Shown here: positions 13,001 through 24,940 of the stretch, in pieces
Layout of the letters: each line of letters starts with the position of its first letter
Position numbering within the stretch: the stretch's first letter is position 1
Origin: Scatophagus argus
Lineage: Eukaryota > Chordata > Actinopteri > Scatophagidae
Direction: 5' to 3'
Length of the DNA stretch: 64,000 bases
Assembly: GCF_020382885.2 (NCBI RefSeq)
Contig: NC_058515.1
Coordinates: 4,633,223 to 4,697,222 of the forward strand
The notes under the pieces: generated by a model
Seen by the model: the letters and a program-made list of their open reading frames with translations, nothing else
Told to the model about the DNA's origin: nothing
Database searches by the model: none
Translations under genes and position numbers: made by a program

Positions 13001-16000
13001 CTCTTTTGACATCTCAGATGAGCTTATTCCAGCTCCCTCCTCCTTTATTCTCTCGTCTTTTTTGTCTTGTTTTGTGGACAGCACCCTAACACACTAACAT
13101 GTTTTTGGTCTCTAGTCTCATCCTGTGTCTACCAGATTTGTCCCAGTGAAAATGGTTCCTTGAAAAAAAGTCAAAATTGGTACTTTTTTAATAAAGGCAA
13201 GTGGAGATAGAGAAACGTGGTTTGCACTTTAAGTAGTCATAGCCGTCATAGCCAAGACAGACTTTGTAAAGCTCTATCCTGCCTGCAAAAATGCTAAAAA
13301 AAAAACTAATTAAAAAAAATATTTAGTGTGATCATCGTCATTTAACAATTTATCCCTGAGTAAAGTTAGATAAATACCCCATCTTTCCCAACTGTGGTTT
13401 CAGGTCTGTTCCACAGGGCCATAGCTCAGAGTGGAACTGCCATCTCCAGCTGGTCTGTCAACTACCAGCCCCTCAAGTACACCAAGATTCTTGCCCGTAA
13501 GGTTGGCTGCACCTACACAGAGACGGCTGACCTGGTTGACTGCCTGAGGCGCAAGAACTTCAGGGAGCTGGTGGACCAGGACATCCAGCCAGCTCGTTAC
13601 CACATTGCCTTTGGCCCCGTGGTGGATGGTGACGTCGTTCCGGACGATCCCGAGATCCTCATGCAGCAGGTGAGAGTCTGTCACTGGTATCAAGGATGAC
13701 ACTGCAGATATGGTCTATACTAGATTTTTACTGTGCAAGTAGAGTGACTTGAGCTGTGATGACACATCAGACAGAGGAGAACACAAAGAACTTGTACTAG
13801 TAGGTGTGAGTGTGACCTTTCCACAGTGACATGACATTCACCAGCTGGTGTGAAATCACACCCTAAACGCTGTAACACAATGAAAAACAGCTGTGGCATT
13901 GATGGTGTAGATAGCTTCTGTGGTATATTTTAAACCCATGGTTCAGAACAGGCAGAAGGCAATTGCTCCCTCTGGTGTCCCAAGAGGGGGGCAAAAGTGC
14001 CCTCTTGGATGCCTCTGTGGTAGATAAAACGTGATAAAGTGCCCTCAAGGATGGCCCAATATGCAAACAACATGATGAATGTCCTCTCACGTGTCCTTTC
14101 AGTGGGGTAAACATAATGTAGTGCAATAGTAGGTGTCCTTAAAATGGAGAAAATGCAGTCCAGTGCAATATAAGCTGCTAGAAAATTAGCTGCTTTCCAT
14201 GTGTCTCTAAACGGTTTAATAGTTATAGTTCCCTGTGTGTTTTTATTACAGAGGTACGATAGCTACAGCATCTGAGTCACCGTAAAATATAATTTAAAAA
14301 ATTTAATACAAAGACAATTTTAATATTATGTAACTGTTTCACCTTAAATGCATCATGACTTGCTGCGCACAGGTGCCCCACTGCATACAGCTGGTGCCCT
14401 TTTTATTTTTTCACCCCCGCCCCTCAGACAGCCTGAGTCCACCACTGATCATCTCGTACATACAAAGTATTCGATGCAGGGTGCATGTCTGGGTTGTGAG
14501 CACTTCAAAGAGTGAGTTTCTCCTCTTAGCTTCATTCGCAAAACTATGAAAGGTCCTGTAATGTGAAACAGTACAGTAGTTCACAAGAACAAGGAAAAGG
14601 TTGGTAACAGTCCAGAGAATGAAATTCTTTATTTCATATTACATGACGTGCAGGTTTGGGAACCACTGCTTTTAATTATAAAACAGTGTATCCACAAGTC
14701 ATGTCACATTTTGCATCAACTCACTTTTCCTTTCACATATTTGATCTCTTAACCTGTTGCTGAAGTCAGTAAGTTTAATTTGAAAGTGATTATGTGAAAA
14801 TGATGGAAATGGCTCCAAAAAAAGAGGAAGAAAATGAGACACACTGAAGGAAAGCTGGTGAAAAGAAATACAAAACACAACACAAAATAAGAACTGCCCT
14901 TTAACCAATGACATTCTGTCTATTAGAGAGGCTGGAAATTTGTGTGACTTTTGCAGCTTGTTTGCAGCTTGTCTGATTTGAATTTAAAGATGACTGTACT
15001 CACCAGCACGCTTGGTTGTAGAGAATTTGGTTTTATGTCATGCACAGAAACTCTGCCCTTTGAATACAATGTAAGCACTAAACATATTTTCCCCTTTTGC
15101 ACCACCAGGGGGAGTTCCTCAACTATGACATGCTAATAGGAGTGAACCAAGGAGAGGGTCTGAAGTTTGTGGATGACAGTGAGGACAATGACGGCATCTC
15201 AGCTGCAGCATTTGACTACACCATCTCTAACTTTGTAGACAACCTCTATGGCTACCCTGAAGGTGAGGCACACCAACATTATACTTCCTTTGAAACTTTA
15301 AAGGCTCCCATATTATGTCCTCTACAGCCTCTCATGATGAAACCTTGCAGTGTTGTCATTGTTGTTTAAGTTTATTAGTGGCCTAATTGGATGAAATCTT
15401 CCTCTCTGCACACACAGACTGAAATGAATGGAATTTTTTCCTTATAAAAAAAAAAAACATGGTTATTAAAATAAACAGCATAAGTTATTGTCACAGTGCG
15501 ATGATGAGCTATACATGTGATATAATATGATAAATGTGTTGCTGTACCTGAGGTGACATTGCACGCTACATGAAGGGATGCTTGCTTTTTGCTGACATTA
15601 TTGTATGCTTTCTACAAAAAAAAATAACGTCAGCACCAAGGTATTCAAAGCTGCAGCTCCCAGCAGAAAGGGAAATTTTTATTTACGTAGGCAAAGAATA
15701 AGAAAAGAGATTTAAAAAAAAATGTGAGCCCAACAAAGTGTATCAACCCAGACAGGCATACTAAAGAGATCGCCTATCATCGAGATTATCTTTCACCGTG
15801 GTAGGTCTGTGCTTTGGCCTTTGAGTCTCTGTGGGCACTAATGCTGTCACTCATCATCCCCCAGGCATGCAGCTCCCAATCACAGTGTTGTTGTTCCTAA
15901 CAGATCAGCTGGCAAACCCCTCACAGCGAGCCACAGTCAAAATACGGACACACTTGGATAATGCAGTCACGATCCCTCTCAAGTGCCTGTCACTCATTCT

Positions 16001-17766
16001 GCTCTCTGAGAGGCATATTCTCTCTTTTGGCCTTTGTGTTGCTCTGTCTGTCCTTTCAGTTCTCCATATCTCTCATACATACAAATACATTTTCTATTCT
16101 AGTTTAACTTAGCAACGCGTACCTCTATCTTCCCCCACCACTGGTTTCAATTTCTTTTGATCATTCTCATCTCTCAGAATGTTCTGTCCCTGTCATTATG
16201 TTCCTCTTAACTTATCCCAATTTTCTCTTTTTTCCCTTTCCTTTGTCACTTGTCTTTTCTCCCCTCCCACACCTTACCCTCCAGGCAAAGACATCCTGAG
16301 GGAGACCATTAAATTCATGTACACGGACTGGGCAGACAGAGACAATGGCGATATGCGAAGGAAGACCCTCTTAGCTCTGTTTACAGATCACCAGTGGGTG
16401 GCGCCAGCAGTGGCCACTGCCAAACTCCATGCCGAGTTTCAGTCCCCAGTTTACTTTTACACGTTCTACCACCACTGCCAGACTGAGACGCGACCTGAAT
16501 GGGCTGACGCCGCCCATGGAGATGAGATACCATATGTGTTTGGCGTGCCCATGATAGGTGCCACAGACCTGTTCCCATGCAACTTCTCAAAGAATGATGT
16601 GATGTTGAGCGCTGTGGTCATGACTTACTGGACCAACTTTGCCAAGACTGGGTAGGCCTTGTTAATTTTGTTATTTCATTTGTTCTCTTTCTGTAGTGTG
16701 ACTGGTGTATTACCCCCACAGTAGTAGAGTTTGAATTATCTGCCTCAAGATTTTGATTCCCTAATAACAAGAGGGCTGTACCCATGGATCGGGGCTGATG
16801 TTGGTAGAGTTGTTAAAGGTTTAGTTCCTTGTCTCACTTTGTTGTAAATTCATACCAAAAGAAATGAACCACGCTGATTAAAACCTTGACTTGAAATCTA
16901 TAACTGAGTTGTCCTCTCTGTCCTCCCTTAGGGACCCCAACCTTCCAGTCCCTCAGGATACCAAATTCATTCACACCAAGCCCAACCGTTTTGAAGAGGT
17001 CATCTGGACCAAGTTCAACTCAAAGGACAAGCAATATCTCCACATCGGTTTAAAACCTCGTGTTAGAGACAACTACAGGGCCAACAAAGTGGCCTTTTGG
17101 CTGGAATTAGTCCCCCACCTGCATAGTCTGCATGAGGAGCTCTTCTCCACCACTACTCGTTCACCACCAGGCCCTTTCCCAGGGACCCACAGACCGTGGC
17201 CCAGAACACCTGGCCCTCGCACCACTCGTCACCCCTATCCTACCTTCCCCTCTGATCCTGAGCCCGAGGGTTCAGAGCGTCCACACCAGGACCTGTTCCC
17301 TGGAGACACCCGGGACTACTCCACTGAGCTGAGTGTGACAGTTGCTGTGGGGGCATCGCTCCTCTTCCTCAACATCCTGGCCTTTGCTGCTCTCTACTAC
17401 AAGCGTGACAAGCGGCATGAGATGCGACGTCACCGGCTGTCTCCTCAGCGGGGCGGCCCTGCCAATGACCTGGCCCACAGCCAGGAGGAGGAGATCATGT
17501 CCCTGCAGATGAAACACTCAGAGCATGATGCTCACCATGACATGGAGCCACTCCGGCCCCATGACATTCTACGGCCTGCCTGCCCACCTGACTACACACT
17601 GGCTCTGCGCCGTGCCCCCGACGACGTGCCACTGATGACACCTAACACCATCACCATGATCCCCAGTACTATCACCAGCATGCAGCCTCTTCATGCCTTC
17701 AACACCTTCCCCTCCACTGGCCACAACAACACCCTGCCCCATCCCCACTCCACCACCAGGGTATAG
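9872..17766 (+). CDS. nlgn2: Neuroligin-2, 3' coding part (five exons)
   Basis: Postsynaptic adhesion protein that binds presynaptic neurexins; NLGN2 acts at inhibitory synapses. Exons: 9872-10057, 13404-13669, 15109-15262, 16285-16651, 16932-17766 (stop). All introns are GT/AG with matching phases, and the exons give about 601 residues. Seen in sequence: the C-terminal half of a cholinesterase-like domain, with the nucleophile motif changed to FGSGAG; a Pro/Thr-rich stalk; a single membrane helix ([18 protein letters not shown]); a gephyrin-binding type motif ([14 protein letters not shown]); and the C-terminal PDZ ligand STTRV. The tail [13 protein letters not shown] and [11 protein letters not shown] match NLGN2 better than NLGN1, 3 or 4 as I recall them. 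Teleosts have nlgn2a and nlgn2b, and I cannot tell which this is. The signal peptide and N-terminal half lie upstream of the window. Confidence 0.93.
11573..11940. mobile_element. MITE copy, AGGTCCAGTGTGTAGGA family
   Basis: The left end TTAAAGGTCCAGTGTGTAGG is intact. The right end is only suggested by AAATCCTGTACTAA near 11926, a decayed form of the expected AAATCCTACACACTGG. It is the same family as the copy at 2597, and the right boundary is uncertain. Confidence 0.5.
12563..12728. mobile_element. Palindromic MITE with TA target-site duplication
   Basis: The ends CACTCGACAAA and (reversed) CAGTCAACAAA are flanked by TA at 12561-12562 and 12729-12730. The arms pair over about 60 bases around TTTTTGTTTCTGCTCCCATT and its complement, with roughly 85-90 percent identity by eye. 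It resembles an abundant fish Tc1/mariner-type MITE containing ACACTTTTGTTTTTG-CTCCCATTTTTCA; this copy is a short, internally deleted form. Confidence 0.75.
13404..13669 (+). CDS. nlgn2: nlgn2 exon: central cholinesterase-like domain
   Basis: Encodes [20 protein letters not shown] to DDPEILMQQ. The acceptor is gtttcag and the donor CAG|GTGAGA. It holds the conserved [20 protein letters not shown] segment of neuroligins. The antisense open frame across this exon is a shadow. Confidence 0.95.
13670..15108 (+). other. nlgn2: nlgn2 intron
   Basis: Non-coding. I see no further gene, and repeat content is low apart from AT-rich stretches. Confidence 0.7.
15109..15262 (+). CDS. nlgn2: nlgn2 exon: [16 protein letters not shown] segment
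   Basis: Encodes [20 protein letters not shown] through NLYGYPE. The acceptor is accaccag and the donor GAAG|GTGAGG. This segment of the neuroligin cholinesterase fold carries the VNQGEG motif. Confidence 0.94.
15263..16284 (+). other. nlgn2: nlgn2 intron
   Basis: Non-coding, with a long pyrimidine-rich stretch (about 16120-16284) leading to the next exon. No other feature is seen. Confidence 0.7.
16285..16651 (+). CDS. nlgn2: nlgn2 exon: [15 protein letters not shown] segment
   Basis: Encodes the part with [20 protein letters not shown], the [10 protein letters not shown] loop and [11 protein letters not shown]. It follows a strong pyrimidine tract (acceptor ccctccag) and ends at [18 protein letters not shown] is the position of the cholinesterase-fold histidine, retained here although the serine is absent. 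Confidence 0.95.
16932..17766 (+). CDS. nlgn2: nlgn2 last coding exon: stalk, membrane helix, PDZ ligand
   Basis: Starts at [20 protein letters not shown] and stops at TAG 17764-17766. In order it encodes the end of the cholinesterase-like domain ([20 protein letters not shown]), a Thr/Pro/Arg-rich stalk with short repeats such as [13 protein letters not shown], one membrane helix, a basic stop-transfer YKRDKR, and a cytoplasmic tail with the gephyrin-type motif and the type I PDZ ligand TTRV. Confidence 0.95.
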
Positions 17767-19254
17767 TAGGGACAGGCCACTGTGGACCAGGAAGACTGGC
17801 TCTGCCATTGATCTAGAAGGGAGCCCTCTGGATGTGGGCCAGTGTTCAGTTCTCTTATTCTCTTGATTCTCCAAAAACAACTCCATCTCCTCCATGTGCT
17901 GTCTAACTTAGCAGCTCCACTGGTGGGGTGTGGAGAACCAACTGAACTGCACGGCAGCAGATGATCAGTTTGGGGGTGATTTGGATCTTGCAAAGATACA
18001 GTTTTCAAAGGTCGGACTAAAGCCTCCTGACATTCGTCAAAGGGATGAATGCTTTTTGCCCTTTGCTGTTTCCCCTTTTCTTTATCCTTTTGTTTTTACT
18101 TTGGTGTCTTCTCTTTTTTCTCTCCCTGGTGTGTTATGTGCATATATCTTTCTCTTTTCTACATCTGTGTCTTATCCCTGCTTTGTTCCTCTCATTCGAC
18201 ATGTGATTCTCCCTCCACTCCCTTGCTCAAAGGATTCAAAAACTACTGAGCTGTAGAAGGGGGCATAGAGTGCATACAGTAATCATATTGCTATGAAAAC
18301 ACTGATATCTGATATTTTCATTCTACCAGCATTCTTGGTGCCAAGTATGTACTACTGTGTTTGCTTTCTCATCGAGGGAGAAAAAAAGTAAAGAAAATTC
18401 TAGACTATTCCTATTTACTGTCAGTTAACAGATGCTGTGTGTTCTCATGACAAAGTGCCAAACTGGCCCTTGATTGTGTTTTTTCTTCTTTGTTTCATCT
18501 TCTGTTTCTGTTTTTTTTTTTTCAAGCATTTGTTTGTTGTTTTTTGTGGAAAGAATTTTTGCTGAAAATATAGATATAGAGAAATGATATATTATAGTTA
18601 TATATAAATGTGTACAAAGGAGAAAGTATATAAATGGGTTTCTCAGTGGGGGATCTATGCATGAATTATTTTTAAAGATGACGACTGGAGGAAAAGGACA
18701 CTGTATCTGTCAATGCACGTTTCCCAAATCTAATCAAATCATATCCGTCCACTCTGGATATTTTGTCTTTTGTTTTACCTCACCGAACAAGAACATCACA
18801 GGAAATCTAGTAACCCAACAAATCCACTTCACCTCCCAGTACCCATTTACTGAAAAAAATCATTGTCACTGATCTCAGAAGATGTTATGGTCAAAGCAAC
18901 AACTGTGAACACTTACACTTCTGCTCATTTTCTTTCTTTGTGAGGTTATTCAGTCTTATTTCTTCAAGCAGGTAATGCAGAATACAACAGCACGCCCGTC
19001 ATCCTCCAGTAGCTACTTTTTCATTCCATCTGTGTGGAGATGATTGTTTTCTTTGGGCATGTCAGGTACCAGATCTGTTGTTGTAGCTTGCCTCTTCAGA
19101 ATTATTTTTCTATTTCAGTGAGGGTGAAAAACAAAACAGAGGCAGGCAGCTTTTGCTCCTTTACATACACCTCCTTCTCCTGTCTGCACCCCTATTTCAT
19201 GCACATGCATATTCTGTTTGATGTGTTGCTATTAGAGAACGAGTGTGTCTGTGT

Positions 19255-19315
19255 ATATGTGTGTGTGTGTGTGTGTGAGAGAAAGAGAGAGAGAGAGACA
19301 GAGAGAGAGAGAGAT
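19255..19315 (+). repeat. (GT)n(GA)n compound microsatellite
   Basis: GT repeats pass into GA/AGAC repeats within the probable nlgn2 3' UTR. Confidence 0.9.
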
Positions 19316-22007
19316 ATTTCAGAACTGCTTCACAGGTTAGCCATAATGAGACAGTAAATAGATAGAGGGGCAGACAGGAGGCAAGATCAGCCCCAAAACT
19401 TCCAAAATGATCTCCTTCCTGCTGCATGCCTAAACACCCACAACATTTCAACATGACTTACTCACTCCCTTCTCTTCTCTCTGCCACTTACCAGCTTGGT
19501 GTTCAAAACTGACGTCCCTATCGCAGTGATCACCCCTAACACCCCCGGCCACCTAACCGCTAAACACATGACTTCACTGTGTCAGTGCTGTTCTACACAA
19601 TTTATGACCTCAGTTCAGCTCAGCTTTTATCCTCACATTCAAGGGTTCATTCACTAAGCTAGTGACTTTATGCGAGCTTGTCGGTTGTTAAAAGAAATTC
19701 TAAGCACACTGAGGTTGACCAGTGGGCCTTCAAGGCCTGCAGCATAGAGTTGCGAGATGAAAAGGGGGCTTGGATCTCCTACACAGGGTAAAAGCAACAC
19801 AGCTGACAACTGCTGTTTCTGATTCTGCTCTTTCAAACAAGAATGTGCAGGCCTACAGCTCATCGTGGGTAATGATCTGGTTGATACAGTATGTTAACTA
19901 AAAAGATGTAATGTTTGAGCCCACAGGAACACATGGTAGCCTACATCCAGTATGGGAGAAGTTTGTCCCCGGTGCTGTATTTGCTTGTGCTCTAGCTTTA
20001 GCCTGTTTGTTTGTTTGTTTTCTATTTTATTATTGCCTAACTGGGTGATGGGGCAGGGCTGGAAGGGGAGAGATATACCTGGCTGCTCCTGTCAGATATT
20101 TTGTAAGCCCACTTGAAGGGAAATGTGCACAATGTAAAATGCAAAACAACTGATTTGGGTGTGCTGCAGGTAGATAGATGATGGACAGTAGCGCAAGAAA
20201 AGGTACACGCTGTGGAAAAGAGACTTTGGGAGGAGACTGGAAAAAGACTCACAGCCTTAAATGTAGAAATCAAAAGAGAGGATGAACTGACCTCTGGCAA
20301 ACAACACTTGACATTCAAAGGCATGGCCGTCTCTCTACCCATGATGTTTGCCAGGATGATACCTTGCTGATGTGTCCTATGGAGGATCTGACATGTCCAA
20401 TCAGATCCAAATGAACCCTTTTGTACTCACTCGTGCGGATGAGGAGGCAGCAAGGGGTTGTGAAGTAAACCTCACCACAACACAGCCACAGTGTCACCGC
20501 TGGAGGTGAGAAAAGACGCAAGGTATTCAATTTGGTCTGTTCTTTTTTCCTTGTCCATTTTATAAGCTAACGCTGGAGGGCGCCATTGTGACAGAATCGC
20601 TGCAGTGCGCCCACGCTGAGGAGAGAGGATGTGTGAAGAAAATGACCAAACTGGGAGGCAGGACAGGGACAGACACACAACATCCAGAAGAGGATCAAAA
20701 CTGTACATTTTTAAGTGTAAGAATCAAACAGACAAATATTTGTAAATATTAAGTTTCTTGTTTGTTTTTCTTTTGTTTCTCTTTTTTTTTTTTGAAGGAA
20801 TGAATGAAATACTTATTTTGTGACAACAAAAGACAACAGGTGCAGTTTGCCAAAAGAAAATGGCCACTTGCTTGCCGCAGATCATTTTTCATGCCATGCG
20901 AAAATGATTTTTTTTTTTTTCTGACTTAGTTGTTGTTGTCCATTATAATTTGGGCATCCTGTAGCATCATGATTTCTAACCAAGAAAGTCACTGTAGCAG
21001 AAATTCATCTCCACTGCAGAGGGCCTGTGATGCTGTTGTTAGCATTTGCTGGTTTCCAATGAAGATTACGTTTGAAAATTAGAACTCTACAGATTTAGTC
21101 TGTGGTTTTGTTGCTCTTCATTCTGGGATTGTAGCAGAAGGATCAGCTACACTTTTTTTAAAAAAAATATATATATATTGTGATCTAGCTATAATCCTGA
21201 TCTTTGTAACAGCAGAGTATTTATGGGAACACCACACAGGCTAAGAGCGCTGATAAAAGCCAGCTTTGTCCAGCTACCTGATGGAGTGTCGGTGTAGAGA
21301 ACTGGCCAATGATTCATGGTCAGCACTTCTAAACTGAGACATTAAACACAAGTGCAGTCAATGAAATGTTAGCTCACCTCACATGTAGCAGTGTTTACAT
21401 GTAGCCACTCAATCACATGTGGGACAGACACGAGGGCTTTGATACCAGAAGATGCCTCACATCCTCATAAGAGTAATGAGATCCCCACAGGTGGTCCAAC
21501 GTCCACACACTGTGTTGCATTGAAGAGACGGGGTTTGTTTTGAACTTCCAGTGATGTGATGTAGCAGTGTAGAGGTTCGTGTTCTAGACAGTTGTGAGAT
21601 GGATGAAATCTAAAAGGTGCCGTGCACTTTCAGGCTGGACGTATGTGGACACACACCCAGCTTTGTCTGTGTTACAAGGTGACTGGCTGCAGCCTCGGTT
21701 TGGCGCTGCCTGGAAGCACACGGTTAACAGCCCACAGAGGTCAACACACACAAAGACAGTGACAGACGCGTTCTGCTCGGTCCCCATTGCAAAGTTGCAC
21801 CTGTTGTCTTGTTTTTACATTCTTTGTTGACTTCAGAAACCCAAGACTTGAGACGAAGAAAAATGTTAAATAATGGAGTTTTAAAAAAGATGATTATTAA
21901 AAAAAAAACAAGTACAGTAAAACTATATAAATAAATGAGGTGATGATATTTCTGTTTACTTTAGAAGTTATTATACACTGTATGCTGTGATTCTGATCTG
22001 GGAAACA

Positions 22008-22013
22008 TTAAAG
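22008..22013 (+). terminator. nlgn2: Candidate poly(A) signal ATTAAA for nlgn2
   Basis: ATTAAA is followed 20-50 bases later by a T/G-rich stretch (gattttgcttctttattg). It is the best candidate before the pop7 promoter region, not a proven site. Confidence 0.4.
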
Positions 22014-22030
22014 ACATTCATAGCCAGTCT

Positions 22031-23370
22031 GCCGATTTTGCTTCTTTATTGACTCAGTCAACAGACATAAAAACAGATTTGAATTCTGAGTACAAAAAAA
22101 AAGATGACGTATTTAATGTGATTAAACCTTCTTCATTTCATTTGGAGTATAAAGGATCGCAAAACTGAATTATATCAAAATACCTTTCTGTCACATGTAC
22201 ACGTACTGAATGATCTTTTAAGTGTAAATATATAACTTATATATGTTGGATATTTCACAGCTTCTTTCTGTGAAATATCCAACATATATAAGCCTTCATA
22301 AATGGGTTGCAAATTCATTAAAATTGAGTTAACTAAACAGCATTTTTATGATCACCGTGCTTAACAGCATTCAACTTTTCAATGTTAATATAAAAAAAAA
22401 AATCATCATTCACAAAAATCAGTCTTTGGTAAAGGTGAGCTCTATTTGCAATGATTTTCTTTTGTATCTGTGTTGCAAACTGTTGAGATAAAATATCTTA
22501 TATCTTGCACTTGATGTTAAATGTCTCTTTGAGGCTTCCTCTGCATGCTTACATTTGATATTTTATCAAGTGGTACATGTATCAGCATGCTTTGCATATT
22601 CTTTGCCAAAAATGAATATTCTTATTAAAACTTTTCAGTAGTCCAATCACATTTAGATTCCCCATCAGTGAACACTGAGAAAGTGTATATCAATATCATG
22701 TTTATCAGAAGAACAAAATGTATAATATTTGGGCTGCAGGCCTACACCCCCGTGTGTCCTTAACCCTTCTTGAGGTTTGCAGGTTGTTTTAAACATGAGG
22801 TTTCCAATGTGCAATTGGTTTCACCTGTTGAGGCTATGCTAATCCCATCTTCCTACAGCCAGCTCTGATTGGTGCTTGGTCAGAGAAGTTATAAAAGCTC
22901 GTTCAATTGGGCACTCTTGTTTGTGCTGGATGTTGGCGTAGCTTTAGGTCATTTTATGTGTATGTTGCAGCACTTAGTATGTTTTCCATTAACTCCAACC
23001 ATATTTGGGGCATCTGGTTAGCTACCTAGACCTGGGCTAGTAAAACTGGTTTTGACTTCTGCACATCCTGGATTCAGGATTTTTAACTATATTACAACTT
23101 ATTATACACTTTTTCAAACATACATCTGTCAGAGCACAGATAGGAACTAGAAAATGCTGTGTACATGGCAATTTAAAAAAAAAAAAAGAAAAAAAAGCTT
23201 TTTTTTCTAAAAATCTGAATTTTAGATGATTACACAGTACTTCAAAACCAGGGAATGTTCACGTATTGCTAGCGTCAGAAAACATTAGAAAGAAACGTTA
23301 CAAATGACTACGAGCCCATCTGTGAGTCTGTCTTCACTGCAGTGATGACCGAGGCAGTATTTCCTCCTGT
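22031..23370. other. Intergenic, nlgn2 to pop7
   Basis: AT-rich sequence with no supported gene. The perfect hairpin at 22236-22292 is the only distinct structure seen. A/T homopolymer runs occur near 23173-23212. Confidence 0.6.
22236..22292. repeat. Perfect inverted repeat (25-bp arms, 7-nt loop)
   Basis: Positions 22236-22260 pair without mismatch to 22268-22292 around the loop CTTCTTT. It lies just past the probable end of nlgn2. The predicted RNA would be a 25-bp hairpin in either orientation. It is shorter than a usual pre-miRNA stem and lacks bulges, so a recent template-switch inverted duplication is the simplest reading. Confidence 0.92.
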
Positions 23371-23376
23371 AATACT

Positions 23377-23492
23377 ACTTCCGGGGCACAATAAACAGCT
23401 AGTTTGGCTAAAGCAAACGCAGTTGTCACCCCCGAGACGTTAGTGATGAGATAAAGCAAATTTGTTAACCTTCTTGAAATTATCTTCTGAAG
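23377..23492 (+). promoter_or_regulatory. pop7: Candidate pop7 promoter and non-coding first exon
   Basis: An ETS-type ACTTCCGG (23377-23384) sits about 1.1 kb before the pop7 ATG, as in many housekeeping promoters. A donor GAAG|GTAATT follows at 23492/23493, and an acceptor TTTTCGTAG lies at about 24460, just before the coding exon. Human POP7 also has a 5' non-coding exon. The exact start site is not visible. Confidence 0.35.
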
Positions 23493-24487
23493 GTAATTGT
23501 GTTCATCATTTGAATTAACCACTCGAAGTATTGACCCTTTAACGTGAGCAAAATTATCCAGTTAATTAGCTTAGCTGATCCATTGCCTCTGCGCTCAATG
23601 GCATTAGCTAGTTAGCTAGCTGTATGGCTATTCCCATTTGTGAGTGTTCAGCACGTTAGTCCGACATTCAGACATATTGTGTATTTACATTCAATTTCAC
23701 CGTTGGTTTAAGGATGCCTGGATGACAAAGAGGTTATTAGATGTTATTAACGGGGAGAGCGTTGCTAAAGCTTGACTAGCCACATCGAGACACGCCTTTC
23801 TTGTATTTAAAGCAATACGAATGTTCCTTTTGCGTTAAGTTGCTGCCACTTGCTGCTCATGTCCTCAACATCATCATAAGGATAGTTGTGTAGTGTTTCT
23901 TGTAGCGTCGGGGCTGAAAAGATTATTTTCATTCTCCATGAAGTATTTGTTTGGTGGTCGAAAATAGTGAAAATCAAAGGCGATGTTTAAGTTTAAAACT
24001 GAAAGATGTTCAGTTTACATTGATACAAAGAAAAGTGGCGAATCACCATGGGAGGCACAGGAATTAGGAAATGTTTCATTTCTAATTGTTTTAATTTTTC
24101 TGCCGATCGGCTGACTTACAGCAGGATGTAGAGCAAAACCTTTTAGTCATTTGACGAAATGAATCAACAACTGTCATAGATGGATATTTTCCTATAGTTT
24201 AAAGGAAGGCAGTTGTGAGGATCTGTTGCTTTTTATTATCTTATGATATATTAAACTATATCTGTGGGTTTTAACTGTCGGTCAGAGGTTGAAGATGGGA
24301 AATGATGTTTTTTTTTTTTTTCACTCTCATTTTATAGACCAAAATATTCATTTAAAATATAATCAGCATATTAAGAGATAATGAAAATAACTGTGAGTTG
24401 CAGCTCAGATGTCTGTATGTTTGTATGTTAAGATTCTGTCTGCTAACTTTATTTTCGTAGCCTCTCTATTGGCCCCAGCTGAGAAAT

Positions 24488-24940
24488 ATGACAGAACCAC
24501 GCAACCCGGGGATGTCCTCCATCTCTCAAACAGCTCCAGTTCACACTGACTCCACCTCTCCGGCTGTAGAAATGGACCCAGTGGAGTACACCCTTCGGAA
24601 ACGCCTCCCCCGGAAGCTCCCAAAGAGACGGAATGACGTCTATGTCAACATGAAGACTGATTTCCGAGCTCAGTTGGCTCGCTGTCAGAAGCTGCTGGAA
24701 AGTGGGGGTCACAGGGAGATCTGCGTCCATGGCCTGGGCCTGGCGATCAACAGGGCTATCAACATTGCCCTCCAGCTGCAGGCCAGTAGCCAGGGGGTGC
24801 TGCAGCTGGCTGCAAACACCTCCACGGTGGAGCTGGTGGACGATCTGGAGCCTGAAGATCCTGACGAAGCTGGGGAGCCCATGACGCGTACGCGCAACAA
24901 CTCGGCCATTCATATTAAGGTTTTCTACCCTGACCCCTAG
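24488..24940 (+). CDS. pop7: Ribonuclease P/MRP protein subunit POP7 (RPP20)
   Basis: 150 residues in one exon. POP7 forms a heterodimer with RPP25 and binds the P3 domain of the RNase P and RNase MRP RNAs in the nucleolus, where these particles mature tRNA and rRNA precursors. The sequence shows a low-complexity N-terminus (residues 1-30), a basic segment TLRKRLPRKLPKRRNDVYVN, and then an Alba-type fold with the conserved HGLGLAINRAINIALQLQ and the final strand NSAIHIKVFYPDP. Human POP7 is 140 residues, so the length fits. An acceptor about 25 bases before the ATG implies a 5' UTR intron. The antisense frame across this exon is a shadow. Confidence 0.96.
   Translation: MTEPRNPGMSSISQTAPVHTDSTSPAVEMDPVEYTLRKRLPRKLPKRRNDVYVNMKTDFRAQLARCQKLLESGGHREICVHGLGLAINRAINIALQLQASSQGVLQLAANTSTVELVDDLEPEDPDEAGEPMTRTRNNSAIHIKVFYPDP

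Larger units (their letters stand above)
10058..13403 (+). other. nlgn2: nlgn2 intron with two MITE copies
   Basis: No exon is seen. It contains a partial AGGTCCAGTGTGTAGGA-type MITE near 11573-11940 and a palindromic TA-flanked element at 12563-12728. The long open frame at 10830-11516 has no recognisable domain, crosses a CA/TG tract and looks fortuitous. Confidence 0.7.
17767..22030 (+). other. nlgn2: Probable long nlgn2 3' UTR
   Basis: No further coding exon appears, and the region is U-rich with AU elements. It includes a Pumilio-type TGTAAATA (20741-20748) and a (GT)n(GA)n tract near 19255-19315. ATTAAA at 22008-22013 is a plausible poly(A) signal, which would make the UTR about 4.2 kb. 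This is an inference; earlier poly(A) sites are possible. Confidence 0.5.

Noticed and set aside
22236-22292. microRNA gene at the perfect hairpin
   Set aside because: The stem is only 25 bp and fully paired; metazoan pre-miRNAs usually have longer, bulged stems with lower-stem pairing outside, which is not seen here.
24449-24913. 154-codon antisense frame across pop7
   Set aside because: It is the shadow of the POP7 coding exon on the opposite strand, without any homology.
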